From: Symsagittifera roscoffensis
Taxonomy: Eukaryota > Xenacoelomorpha > Acoela > Convolutidae
Assembly: GCF_963678635.1 (NCBI RefSeq)
Contig: NC_087066.1
Location: forward strand, 26,999,453-27,063,452
Direction: 5' to 3'
Length of the DNA stretch: 64,000 bases
Part shown: positions 1-13,200 of the stretch, piece after piece
Layout: each line of letters opens with the position of its first letter
Numbering within the stretch: position 1 is the first letter of the stretch
Position numbers and translations under genes: made by a program
Notes under the pieces: generated by a model
Database searches by the model: none
What the model saw: only the letters and a program-made list of their open reading frames with translations
What the model was told of the DNA's origin: nothing

Positions 1-1293
1 AACGTCTCCGTCAACTCTTATCGTGATAAAAGATTTCGAGGGTTCCACTCGAACAGGTGATTTTTCAACTTCAGACGTGGTAACTTCTGATCGGATTTCA
101 TGCGCTTTCGTTTCTGTATTATTTTCTGAAACTATAGTGGAAGACGAGATTGCTGAACCCTCAGTGAGTTTCTCAATTTCATTATCACCTTCTCGAAACT
201 TTTTCACTTTCGAATACTCTGAAATCTTTTCACTGGAAACCATTAAATCGTCTTGAACGTCTCTATCAACTCTTACCGTGATAAAAGATTTCGAGGCTTC
301 CACTCGAACGAGTGATTTATCATTTTCGGTCGAGGTAACTTCTGATCGGATTTCTTGCACTTTCGTTTTTGTATACTTTTCTGAAACTGTAGTGGAAGAC
401 AAGATCGTTAAACCCTCGGTGAAATTTTCAATTTCAGGATCACCTTTTTGAAAAGTTTTCACTTCTTCGTAACTTTTACCTTCCGTGTTTTTCAAAACTC
501 GAGTAACTTCGACAAAATTGTCTTTTTCAAAGTTTGTTTTGAACTTCCTTTTCGGAGAGTCAGCAGCAATTGGTGTCAGAGTCTCTACTGTTATCTGTTC
601 CCCATTAAGGGTCACAGTTTCAGCCGAAACCAAAAACTGTTCGTCTGTTTCCAAGCTCTTATCCACCGACGCAGCCAATAAATCGACTATTTCTTTCGCA
701 TTTCCGTCTGCTAATTTGAAATACTTTACTTCTGTATGTGTAATTCCATCGTCGTCTTTGTAAATATGTCCTAATTCAAGGAAACCTTTCCCAGTTTCAG
801 GATTTTTGTGAAATTTTTCAATAGCGTTTTGTCTCATTTCGAGTTTGCTACTAAGCAAAGTTTCAACTCGCGCGTCATCAATCGGCAACTTGATTCCAGT
901 TGAAAGGAATTTCCCGGTCCTTGGATCTGTTTGTCTGACTACGTAATACTCCTCTTCGGTTTCAACCTTTGTCGTCACTGTCTCTCGTTTTCGCTTATTA
1001 GCACGAATCTCACCAGCCGATGACACAACATACGGTTTAAGTTCAATTGGTTTATTTTCAGGGTCAACTTTAACATCTTTCAGTGCTTCTGGTTTCACCG
1101 CGGATCCCCGGACTGATTCGAGGTCCGGTAACTTCAATTTACCGACCTTCACCGGAGGTGCCTGATTTTGAATGATACGCGTTTTTGAAGTTGCTGGTTC
1201 TTGTTCTTGAATGGTTTCAACCGATTCCATTTCGACCACATTCTCAGCTACCCCAGATTTCATCAGCACAGGCAGTTTTCCGCCTTCACTTTC
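1..1293 (-). CDS. Spectraplakin exon 14 (partial): large exon with an 85-residue tandem repeat
   Basis: From the acceptor TTTCCAG, 1,293 nt stay open to the window edge (431 codons, residues 1498-1928), continuing the spectraplakin frame at phase 0. Two copies of a 255-bp unit lie near the edge: the block at 23 recurs at 278 in the same register, with EIRSEVT, VRVE(A/P)SKSFIT and RVD(R/G)DV repeated. A more diverged upstream unit is suggested around [31 protein letters not shown] faintly recalls plakin repeats, but this is weak. Position after the plakin domain is where isoform-specific plakin-repeat exons occur in this family. Plus-strand open frames here are antisense shadows. Confidence 0.8.
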
Positions 1294-4200
1294 CTGGAAA
1301 CAACAAAAAAATTGACTAAAGTAACTTTCCCAATCGATAAATTTTTGAGCAATTTCATAGATTTCATAAAATTAGTTTAAACTTAAATTTTTCAGACAGA
1401 AATGTAAAAAAAATACAGCTCTTCGAAGTTTATAAGTCAAGCCATTTATAATATAAATACAGTTAATAAGTCAAGCCATTTAAGAAAACAGGATGGACCA
1501 TGTTATTGAGGTGAACCCCCCGTAAAGCCGAAAACAAAACTTGATATAAAAAGTTTTAAGATATAAAGTTTTGAATCTCAAATTTTTAAGGACCCATCAC
1601 AAGAAAGCATAAGAAAAGATTTACCTTCGAAACGGCGCAGTTTTTAGATGACAAACCGAAAAAAAATGATGGACAACAAAAAGAAAAAAATGATAATAAT
1701 TCCAGAAATTTACAAATAACAAAACAACTTTCAACACTGAGGCGAAGCGGAGCTTCGCACCACTTGCGATACAACACAAACAAAGAAAAACGTAAGTCGA
1801 AATTTTTTTTTAATTGAAAAGAAAATAAGTTAACCAAAACTTTCGTATTTCTAGATAGAAAAAGCAACTAGGGACACTCTTACAGAAAAAATCAATGAGC
1901 CGCCGCTTCTGCAGGAACCAATATCGCAACCGGTTCTTTCAGTTGAAATTTTCATCTCAGATTTGATTGTGTTAATTTAAAAAGTTTTTAAACGGTCAAA
2001 AAAAACGGTCGAAAGGATTCCAAAATCCATGACTTTTTCCTGCAAAGAGCAGGTTGTGGCCGCTTAAGCAGAGAAGATTCCTAAAACCAGGTTTCTGGAT
2101 TGAAAACAGCCTGAGAATTGACGCGGTAGTTTTCGCGTAAAGTCAAAAAGTTTGCAAAAAAACTGTCAAACCCCATTTGAGTAAACTGGATCAATAAGTA
2201 ATTTTTCAATTCGCTGGGAATTCTAAAAAAGTAAATTCCAATTTCGAAATTAGAAGTCGATCACGTTTTTCGTGACCTTTACACTTTTGCTGTTCAATAT
2301 TGGAGTTTGCCTTTCTTTTAACGAAGGAAATGAACTGAATTTTAAAAAGTCAAACTGCGAAAAAGTAAAGTTGAGCCTGGACAAATTTTTAAACTTTACC
2401 TAAAAAAAAATTTAAAAAATCAGCACGACTTATATTAGTTTGAACTAAGATCATCGAGTCTTGAAAATGAAGTAAGAAAGAATGAAAAAAAACGAAGTTG
2501 AATTGAATAAAATAGGTTATCTCCGATGATAGTACTTACCGATAATTTACTATAGAAATGAGGATTGGACAACTAAACGTGATATTGTAATCTATTATAA
2601 GCTGATATGATAAGCAATTATAAGCTGACAAGCTATCATAAGTTGACAACAAACCTGGATTTTGCTGAGTACGTCTGTAATATTCTTCATCAGCAAGGCC
2701 GATTGGAACAGCAACTGCTGGTATCTGTTGTTCACTTCGTCCAAATCCTCGCCCAGTTCCGTTCCAGTGACCCCAGTTACTCCACACACATTAGATCCAG
2801 ATGCAGCTCCTGATGAGTTGATTTGCATCTGGCTCAACTGTTGAACATATGCGGCTAGGAGGTTGTCGAAGCTGACGATTTCCTTCAAGCATCTGTTGCC
2901 TCTTGTGTTCGTCTCTTCCAGTCTTGAGTGGTATCTGGTTACTTCGTCGTAGAACTCCTTTAAAAAGCTCTCATTTATTCTAGCTCTTCTAAAATTTAAT
3001 CAGTCTAGATAGATTTAAACTACGTAACAGATTTTGTGTTCCACCCGTGAGGGCGTTCTCTTTTCATGGAAGATCGAGATCTCGTATAAAGTGCAAAAAT
3101 CTGTATCGCATTTAATTCAATTCGCAGAAACATTTGCCGAAACTAACAGGCACAGCAAACTAAATTATCTGTATATCGTGGATTACCTGATTACTATATT
3201 TGAATTTCAACTCGACTGACCTTTGCACTATCCCACTTCTTAGCTAGCTGCCAAATGTAGTCAGTGTCTTTTCTCTCGGCAGTGATCTCCTCCTTCTCTT
3301 GTCCTCTGAAGGGGGCCTTCTGCTCCATCACGTCAAGCCATTTGCACAGCTCATTGAAGTCAGGTACGAAGTGTTTGAGAAGATTCACTTCCACGTTGCA
3401 AAGTTTCACTCTGGAGGCAAAACGGATGGATTTATTGAAGGTCGCAGAATAACAACACAACTTATCATTAGCTCCAATGTCCGTTTCGATTTCATTTTTT
3501 CAGCTATTAACTCAAAAGCTAGTTAAGGAACATCTCCAACTTTTTCTCAAATAAACCAAATAATTCTCTGAGCTCTCCAAAAACATCAAAGTTTCTCTTT
3601 AGACAAAAATTTCTGCGCAGCAGGCAAGATTTCAATCAAATATCTGATTGAATTAATTGTGAAACGTATCCTAAATTATCAGTTGCCGAAAAACAAACAA
3701 ATTGCTGTGTTAACTTCGGTCTAACCAAAACAAATAGATTCGATTAACCTTTCATTGCACTGGAATTGTATGTTTGCCCATCTCTCAACAATCTCCTGAA
3801 CAGTTTCTAGTGCTTCGTTCAGCAAATCATTGCAGGCTGGAAGCCTCGAGCTTTTGGATGAATAACTCTCCATCTCCTTATTCAAAACACCGTCAAGTTT
3901 TTCTGCCAAATCAACCATGACGTCAATTTGAGGTTGAATAGCAGCCAGTGAAATGTTTAAATCTTCACACTTTTCCCTAGTCTCCAGCAACGCTCTTTCC
4001 TTATTAGGCAAGGAGTCCTGCATCTTCAGCGTGTGTTCTAGCCTCGTAACGTACTGACAGGTAATAATGGTCATATGTGAATGAAGTTGCATGAACAGTT
4101 TCATTTTACTCAGTTGACCTTGAGTCGTGTACCACGTTCTGTCCCATTGACCTGTCAACTCATTCATTAGCTGCACCGTAGCTGCAGAATCACAGGGTGA

Positions 4201-7200
4201 AAATCTAAGAGAGTTGTACTCGTTTTGAATTGCAGATAAACTGGTCATTATATCTTCTAGATACTGTACAATTGTCGAAACATCTTCCATACTTCCGGGA
4301 ACGATTCTCATTGCTTCTAGTAAGTGACCTTGGGCATTTTCTATTCTCGCCATGAAATCATCAATGTTGGCGTCCAAAACACGATCCAAACTAGCAGAAC
4401 TGGTTCCCATCGATCCTTGACTTCCGCTTGGTCTGGATTGCTTCGAGAGCTCGTCGTAAATCTTGTTGCACGCTTCCACATCATTGCTCAACTGTTTCAA
4501 CTCAAATGAACCCAGTTGCTCGGGTGCAAATTCGTTCGCAGTTTCCAGGAGAGCTCTCATCTCTTCATTAAGGCTTCGCATCATGGCCTCTCTTTCGGCT
4601 TTCTGCATCGTTCGGAATAGTTGTGGTGTCCACGATTTGACCGCTGCCACCTTCCGCATTATGATAAGTCGTTGACTAGTCATTTGTACTCTAGCACATT
4701 GTTCGGCACAGAGCCCCATGATGGACTCAAATCGTTTCTCCAGTCTGAAAAAAAAACTCATTGTTAATTAAACAGCTCTATCAGAAAAACAATTTCTACA
4801 AAAAACAACAACCTCAAAAATACAGCAAACGTTTTGCATCTTATCAGGTCAATTATTTACAGAATTGTTCAACGAGTTACAGCGTACTATTATTTACAGT
4901 TATTTACAATTTATTAACAATTATTTACAGAATTGTTCAACGAGTTACAGCGTACTATTGTTGATACCCTCGAGATCTAGATTTATGTGCATACGCAGAA
5001 GGTATTTACGGACTGGCTATTGCCTCTTGTCAAGTAACGAGCCCGGATCATGATAATTTAGCACAATCCTTTAACACTGGTGAATCTAATCTAGAAAAAA
5101 TTCAAAATTCATACCTTTTCGCAAAATCCAGGGCTTCATTGGACGGTGGTTGAATGGTTACAATTATTGAAGGCACTTTTCCTGACTTTCCATTGGCCAA
5201 TTTCACTGTCCAATCAGAAGTGAGCTTCGCCGTTATGGAGACCTTCTCGCCCCTGCTCACTCGGAAGGAAGACTTTTCAGTTGGTTGTGAGCTGCACAAA
5301 GCTAGTGCAGTTAAAGGTGCGTCCACGGCAGTTGCTTTTCGGTCTTCAAGAGGGTACACTTTTGGTGCTCGTTTCATGATTCCGTTCAAGATTTCCCTGT
5401 GCTCCGTTAACATTTCTCGCATGTCCTAAAACATTTTAAAAGCATTCGGTTCAAAAAAAATTTTGTTGTTTATTTAAAATACGCAACAGACAAGAATGAT
5501 TCCAAAAAACTATACAAAACTCAGATATCACAGAAGCTAAAAGCAGTTAACAATTCATAAAACGTTTAAGACAAGAGACAGTTTAAAATTATCAGAAGTT
5601 GACAGCATATTTTGCTTACTTACGAACCAACCAGCAGTTTAAGTTAGTCAGAAATAAAGTAGAGGAAGAAGCTGAAACACCGAAAGACACGACAAGCAAA
5701 CGTTCATTAGTTAACAAACAACATCTACTGAATGATATTAAAAAATATATATTAGATGAAAAGGAAAATTGAAAATATTTGAAAGAATTCATTTTCGCTC
5801 ATGGTGTTGTGAAATAAGATGAGTAATATTTTAAATCAAAATGGGATCTTCTTTTGTTTTCGAGGAAACTCAAAAAATTAAAATGGCTGGCCTTAAAATG
5901 CCGTCAACTCTCATCCAAAAAACATTGTAATTTAGCTGCGCTAAGAAATGCAGTGCACTAATCTACACATTTCAGTCATGCAGAACGAATACCAATCATT
6001 AATTTCACTTACATATAACTCCCCCAGTAACGACTCTGCCTGCTCATGAGTCAACATTTCATTCACTCCTTCCGCTCCTAAGGACGCCGCAGTGTCGAAT
6101 CTGCTTTGCAACGTCTGCTCCTGCTTCCACAACCAATTTTCGCTTCCCTTCGCATCCCGGTGCCAATCCTTGTATTGCGCCACACAACCCAGATGATGTT
6201 CGAAACAGGATACCAATTTGAACACCCAATCTCTCTTAGAGGAGAGTTGTTCCAGGTGCATTCTGACAAGGGGGGTCAGTGGGTGTTGGCATGTTACAAG
6301 GGACTCCCCGTCGTAAACTGTGGTACGGAAGGATCCGTTGTCGTCTCGAATTGTCAAATCTTCTGATATTTTCTAAACAAAAAATGTGTCAGCCCTTTAA
6401 ATATTCAAATACCTGAATACTATTTTCAGTTAAATTCAACTCGTTTAAAAAGTTTCACGTAAAATATTATCACAGCCGGGAAAAAGCCAATTAACACAAA
6501 AAATAACTTGCCAGTACCAAAGTTGCCAGTTTTTCCGGTTTATTTTGAATGTTCATCAAAGCAAAGAGTCACAAGAAAAATGGCAATTCTAACCTTCAAG
6601 AAATTCTCAGCTTCTGCAATATCTATTCCTGAGCTCTCACTCCAATCGCAGTGTGAGATCAGGCTCCGTTCCAGCTCAGTGAAGTGGCTCAACTCGTCTT
6701 TTGCCATTTCCAAGAATGAGAGGACTGCTTTGAGTTGCGACTCCCGTTCGTTGGATGTCCCCTGAAGCAAATAGAAAGGAATATCTTCAACAATCAAAAT
6801 ACGCACGGAACCGAATTAAAAATTTCCTCCCGAACCGTCTAATAAAACTGAACTTTATAAAAGCTCTGAAATGACTTTAAAGTGACACGACCTCTTAAAT
6901 GAACGATTCGATATTCATTCATGCTTCTCCTTTGAGCAATTGAACAAATGGATAGTTTCTTATAAACCCACATCTTACAAGTTTGGAGAACATTTCTTAC
7001 CACTAGCTTGGCGTATTTCTGCTCCAATGTCTGCACTGCTCTTGTTATCTCTGCGTGGTCCGAAAAGTGAAACGAGAACGACTTCGACAGCACCAGACAC
7101 TGTTCCACGTTTATCCTATACGTCTTCACCTCCTTCGCAAACCCTGTATGCATCTGCAGGGCTGCCTTTATACTTTCTAAATCTCCTCCCAATTCGGCAA

Positions 7201-10200
7201 GTGATAGTTGGGTACTGTGAGCTTCAACCCATTTTGTGCAAGTTTGAATTTGGGCAAGAATTGACTCATATTGCTGTTTACTGTCGTAGCCCGAACCCTC
7301 TCCGAGAGAGGAGTTAAGCTGGGCAAATATATTCCTTTCTGGAATCTGTGATGTAACTTGTTCCAACTCTCTGCTGAGTTCATTCGCGCGCTGCAGCAAC
7401 ACGAGAACTCTTCGTTTCAGCTGTTCGGCGTGAACAAACTTCGAGTCGACTAACTGTTCACAATCTGAGAGTAACTGTTTTACTGTATTTGTGCATGTCC
7501 AGATTTTGTGGTCCAATTCTTCCAAATTTCGTCTTTGGTTCTCATTGGCGAAATTCGAGACTCCTCTTGAACTGTTTGAGACACTAGATGACACGCTTGC
7601 AATCGAACGTCTCTTTTCCAAGTCTAATCTATCGGCTAAGTTTGAGATTTCTCCGTCAATGTGTTTCACATCATGTTGAATTTTGGCGGCCTTGGAGATG
7701 TCAGAGTCTACACGACTGATGTGGCTTCGAAGAGTGTTGGATCTCTTCTCAACTAGGAACTGCAACTGGACCCATTTGTTGTTCAGTGCGACCTTCTCGA
7801 GTTCCTTAGCTATTGGCATTTCGTGCATCTGGTTCGTCTCGATATCTTCAGACAAGATCATGGCCTGAAAAATCAGCACACAATTTTCATAAGTAATTCT
7901 TTTTATACGTACATTTATCTGCGTTTATTGAACAAAACACTAACTAAACTAGTTCAGAACTCTTCTTAGAAGCCGAGAAATTATGATATACGCCCCGTAT
8001 GAATAAGATACAACCAGATCATTAAAATTAAAACCGGCTCGTTTGTAGAGCATTTATTTTTGGTTTTTTGAAATCAGAATGTAATTTTTTCTTCTGATCT
8101 TATAGGGTCCTAAATTTATGCTGTGTAAAAAAACTAATCTACACTAAAGAGGTCGTAATGAATTTGTGCAATCTTATAATAGACAATATCTGATAAAGGA
8201 AAGGGTCAAAGAACGCAATTAAACAGAAAACTGACTTTGAATTTAAAAAAAAAGAGATGCCCTTAAAGCTCTTTGAATTTCTAGAACAATTAAGGATTGG
8301 CATTTTTCGATAAAATAAACTCAATTTGAGAAGACTGGACCAATAGGTAAATTTTCTGTTTCGCTGGGAAATCGAAAGTTAAACTCCATGTTCGAAAGTA
8401 GAAGTCGATCAAGTTTTTCGTGACCTTTTAATTTTCGCTGTTCGATAGTGGTGTTAGCCTTCCTTATAACAAAGGAAAGGAACTTAACTTCAAAAAAATC
8501 AAAGTGAAATCGCGAAAAAGTAAATTTGAGTCAGAATAAATTTTACAACTTGTACTGGAAAAAAACGAGAAAAAAATTATCGCTACCTATATAAGAGTCC
8601 GGCCTAATGATCTTAATAATCTAACTAATATAGACTCAATACTGACTGTGATTTCGTCGTAGAGTGCGTCTATCTTGTATTTCTCAGTCATCTTAGCATG
8701 CATGATGTCCTGTTTGAACACGAGGAGGTTCTTCTGTAGGTTCTTTAGTTGAATTACATCACTAGGGTAATCCTCCTCTTTGTCCTTCAGTGCCTCAATC
8801 GACTGTTCAAGCCAATCAAGCAAGTCCTCCGCCATGTCTTTGTAGGCAGCAAGACGTCTCAGTTTCTCCTATAAGCAGAGTCGAATCTGATACTAGGTTT
8901 GAATTATCAAATGAATCAAATCATGCAATGCACATACATCCTATATCATGCTTCATCAAAAATGTAATTACTCTTTCAAATAATCTGCAATCCGAACAAT
9001 CAAAATCTATGAAAGGAAACTTTTATGTAACAACATTTACGAAAAGTTGGTATTGAACATGCATGGGCACACAAAAATCGTGCGATGCTTATAACTAGAA
9101 TAGTCGAAAACGTTGACCCAATACTAACATCTTCGAAGGCACTCTGCTGCAAATCAGCTGGTGTGTGTGGCAACGCCAGATAGAGTGACGTCACATAAAT
9201 CACCACACTTTTCTCATCCGGCTCTCGACTAGTCAAGAGATCTTCCGGTTCCAAAATGGGGCGAACACCCAGATGTCTATCTGCCAGAGCAAAGGCCAGT
9301 TGCAGATTGGACTGTGCGTCATTCGGGTGAATGTGGTTCAAGTTGACAATCTCAGGGTAAAATCTGTGAAGTAGCGCTAGGAATGCCAGACCCGATCTCC
9401 AAGACTGTGTGAAATCGGTTATTTGGATCGAGGGATAAGGTTCTGTGACCTTTTTGCACCAGAAGAGTAAGGCTTCTTTCGCAGCTAGCAGATCTGGAAG
9501 TCTGGCTTCTGCTGTCGTGGTTGGTGACAGAGGTGAGGCTGTAGTGCTGGATGAGGAGTTAGGCCCAAGGGATGCCGATGAGCTCTGCTGAAGGTGTTGG
9601 GACTGTCGTGCTATGACGTCATCAGCTGGATGGAGTCCGTGACCAGGTAGGAGCACCTCTGTGATCTAAACCAAAACCAGTGTTAGTCAACTTTTCGAAA
9701 AAGCTGGATTGTCTTCTACTGATAAAGAGTTTTTCAGTCCAGAGATGGTTCTTCATCTGGTGTAGATTAGGTAGACATGGCTATATATTTTTAGATTGAG
9801 TAAAATGAGCTTCTGATATTCATTTAGAAATGTTTTTTAACACATTTTGAAGTAAGAGAAGTTACTTCTATGACTCAAAATGGAACAACTTTGCGAGTGC
9901 ATAACTTGCACTAATATTGGTATCACAAAAAAACACAAAGTTACAATTCATTGAGCATGAGATTCAGTTTTTACCATCAGCGCTTACCAACATTGAGCTA
10001 TATATACAACTGGAGTAGAAAAACATCCATGATCCAAATCTATAAGTGCCAATTTGGCAATTTTGAAACATCTTGCAACTTTGTACACATCTTAAGTTTT
10101 AACTGTAAGCAAAACAGCAAGGAAATCTAATGATAAAACATAATTTCATTATTTTTGCAAAAACATCTCAAGCATGTTTTTTGAATCAAATGGTTTTGTA

Positions 10201-13200
10201 CCTAACAAACAATTAAATTCAACAAACGTAAATAAAGAAAGTCGGAACAATTGTTTGCAGGAGAAAAACAAAATTCTTTCGGTCGCGATTGACTTTGCAA
10301 TATTCTGTGAAACAGAAACCAAGTCTCGGTTTATTTGAATCAAATAACCGATCGTTAGAGGTTTTCAGAACGCATTATTCATGTCTTAAAAATAGATTAA
10401 AGAAAGTCGTTCATGCATGACAGAAAAGCAAACAGTCAAATTTGCATGAAATTCGGCTGAAAAACTGCTGCGGTTTAAAACAACTTAAACCGAACCATTG
10501 GTCAGTATCGTATATATTACTCATTTAATTGATTTGATGAAAATTTATCACCTCTTCGAAGCAAACTTAATGAGTGAATTTTTATTTGATTCGTTTAATT
10601 TTTCAAATAAAATCAATATGAACGCTACTATGAGATAAAGCTACAATAATCATTGCTAATATTGCTTTTTGTAAAATAAATAGTTTAAGAAAATTTCAAG
10701 ATTTTTCTCCATTTTTTTTTACAGCTTAACTCAGGGGCAGATATAGGTTTTTCTAGACAGGGAAGAAAAAATTCGAAAATTTTGTAGACTGTTTTTTAAG
10801 CTCGACCATTGATTTTCCCAGACCTCCTAACAACCTGTGTAGACCTAAATTTTAGCAGGATTTGGAAAGATAATTAGTTTAGTAACTATAATACAGCACA
10901 AATACTGACATGATAGTGAAGTATGATGGTCCAGACCAGTCCAAGAGTCAGTTTCGGATTTCCATCCACAATCTCCTCCTTCCTGACATTCACTAGTCGC
11001 ACCTTCTTCCTCCGCAGGAAGTCCAGAGCATGCTGTACATTTGCCAGTCGGTGGAACCGCATGCGACCAGTCTCTCGGGGCTGTAAAGGACAGAGAATAA
11101 TCATACACCGCAAACAAAGCATTCTTGATACTTTGCCCCTACTCAATTCATATGATCGTATCGAAACTTGCAACAATATGCACATGAGGACAACGGCTTC
11201 ATCCGAAAACTACAAAACCAATGGAAACAAAATAAAACAATCAAAATATTTTAGAACTAAGTATAAAATATTCAAGTCAACTTATTGCAGATCGAAACAA
11301 ATATAACACAAAAGCGAAGCTCTGCTTCTCAATCATAAGCAAAAAAAAAACGCAAAAGAAAGACCTTTGACAAATCAAGAAAATAGAACGCTAACTCTTG
11401 GAAGACCTCCAAGTAATAACTGTTACAAAAATCCTGTACTAGCAAATAGTCATGCTACTATATACTGAAACTGAACAACAAAGTTTAACGCAAATTTGAG
11501 CAACTTCGAATGGAAAAAGTTTTTAGAAAATTACCAATTGGTAAGACTTACCTGGGCAATTGCATATTTCACATTTTCCCAAAAAAATGATAGACCGATC
11601 AATAACTAACTTTATACTTCTCAGAAACCAAATTCTATTGCTTCGCTATACCCATCTTTAATGTAAAATGAAAAATACAAATAAAAAAATCAGCAATTGT
11701 TAAAATAGCTTAAGGAAATATATCAGAAAACACTTCAAAAAATCAAAATTCAAACCTCGAAAAAAATTCGCGCAAAAAAAACATTGATGACTTTTAATTG
11801 AACTTTAAAATCTGAGAAAAACAATGCCAACACACCGTTGGAGAAAAATCAACGAACAAAAGAACACAAAACAAAAACTGATATATTTTTGAAAAAACAT
11901 CCACTTTCGAAATTCAAAGCAAACAATTTATATAGCCTTAATGATCTTTGAAAGTTAGACGAACTTATGATTGACTTTTTTCGATAAAATTAACTCAATT
12001 TGATAAAATTTGATCAAAAAGGCATATATACCTAAGTTAATTCATAAACACGTTAATATGTATGAACGCACATCTTTGGTTATTAGAGCTGTAAAACTTT
12101 TTCCAGAAAAAAAACGAGCAAATCACCAAGAACTACATAAGACTCTTAACCACGTTTAGTGACTCTTAATATTGTTATTATGAATATGCCACTAGGGTGT
12201 TAGCCCCGCTGTTTAAGTTCTAGTGTTTGCACGACAGTTTTCTCAAAGACAAATAAAAGTCCATGAGCAAGGTTCTGTTCATTCCAATTCCTTTCAAACC
12301 CTTCACTCTTTGAACATCATTGACTCTGTGAGCTGTCCTAAGTATCTCACTTTGATAATGTATCGCGCCGAAAAAGTTTCGAATCCGATTGTAAGACACT
12401 TAATCTCGCAAGAGTAAAACATAGCTAATCGAAAATTGGAAAAGAGTAATGAACTCAACTTAAAAAGACACTGATTTTCTTGAAAAAAAAACTCAAATTT
12501 CGAATTTCAAAGAAAAAAATAGATGCCATTAAAGCTCTTTCAATTTCTAGAACAATTTATGATTGGTGCTTTTTTGATAACATGGACCCAACTTGAGAAA
12601 TCTGGATCAATAGGTAAAGTTTTTATTCCGCTGGATAACTAGAAATCGTTCACGTTTTTTCGCGCTATTCCACGTTCTTATTTGGGTAGTGCTATACACG
12701 TCACTTTCAGCAGATGAATTTCAATTGAACTCAAAAAATGCATTATACCTAAGTGCGTCAATATTTTAAGACTAAGAAAAAAAATCAGCATGACCTAGAT
12801 AAGATTCTTCACTGCGTTCATTACTCTTAATATCCACTTTCAAAACTTTGAAATCGTTCTGAATTGGAGAGCGTATTTACCTTCTTATCAGCAATGAATT
12901 TGAATTAGATTTAAAGAAATCAAAAATCAAACCACGAAAGATCAAAATTAAGCGCAAACAAATTAAGACTTTCTCCTAAAAAAACCAAAAAATGACTGCT
13001 TTCATTGACACTAAGTAGTAAGTTTTAAATAGTAAAAAGAAGCTGTAAAAATGGCCAAAAAGGGAATTTTAAAAAAACTGACATGTACCTTCAAAGACCA
13101 AATTAAAAAAGCAACAAAAAATGAAACACAATTTCAGTCCAATTAGCTTGCGTCAATTTAAATTGGAGTTTATTGGAGCGCGTCAAAAGATGGATTAATA

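Noticed and set aside
23-763. Three plus-strand open frames of 77-92 codons
   Set aside because: They are antisense to spectraplakin exon 14, whose minus-strand frame is open throughout and phase-compatible with exon 13.
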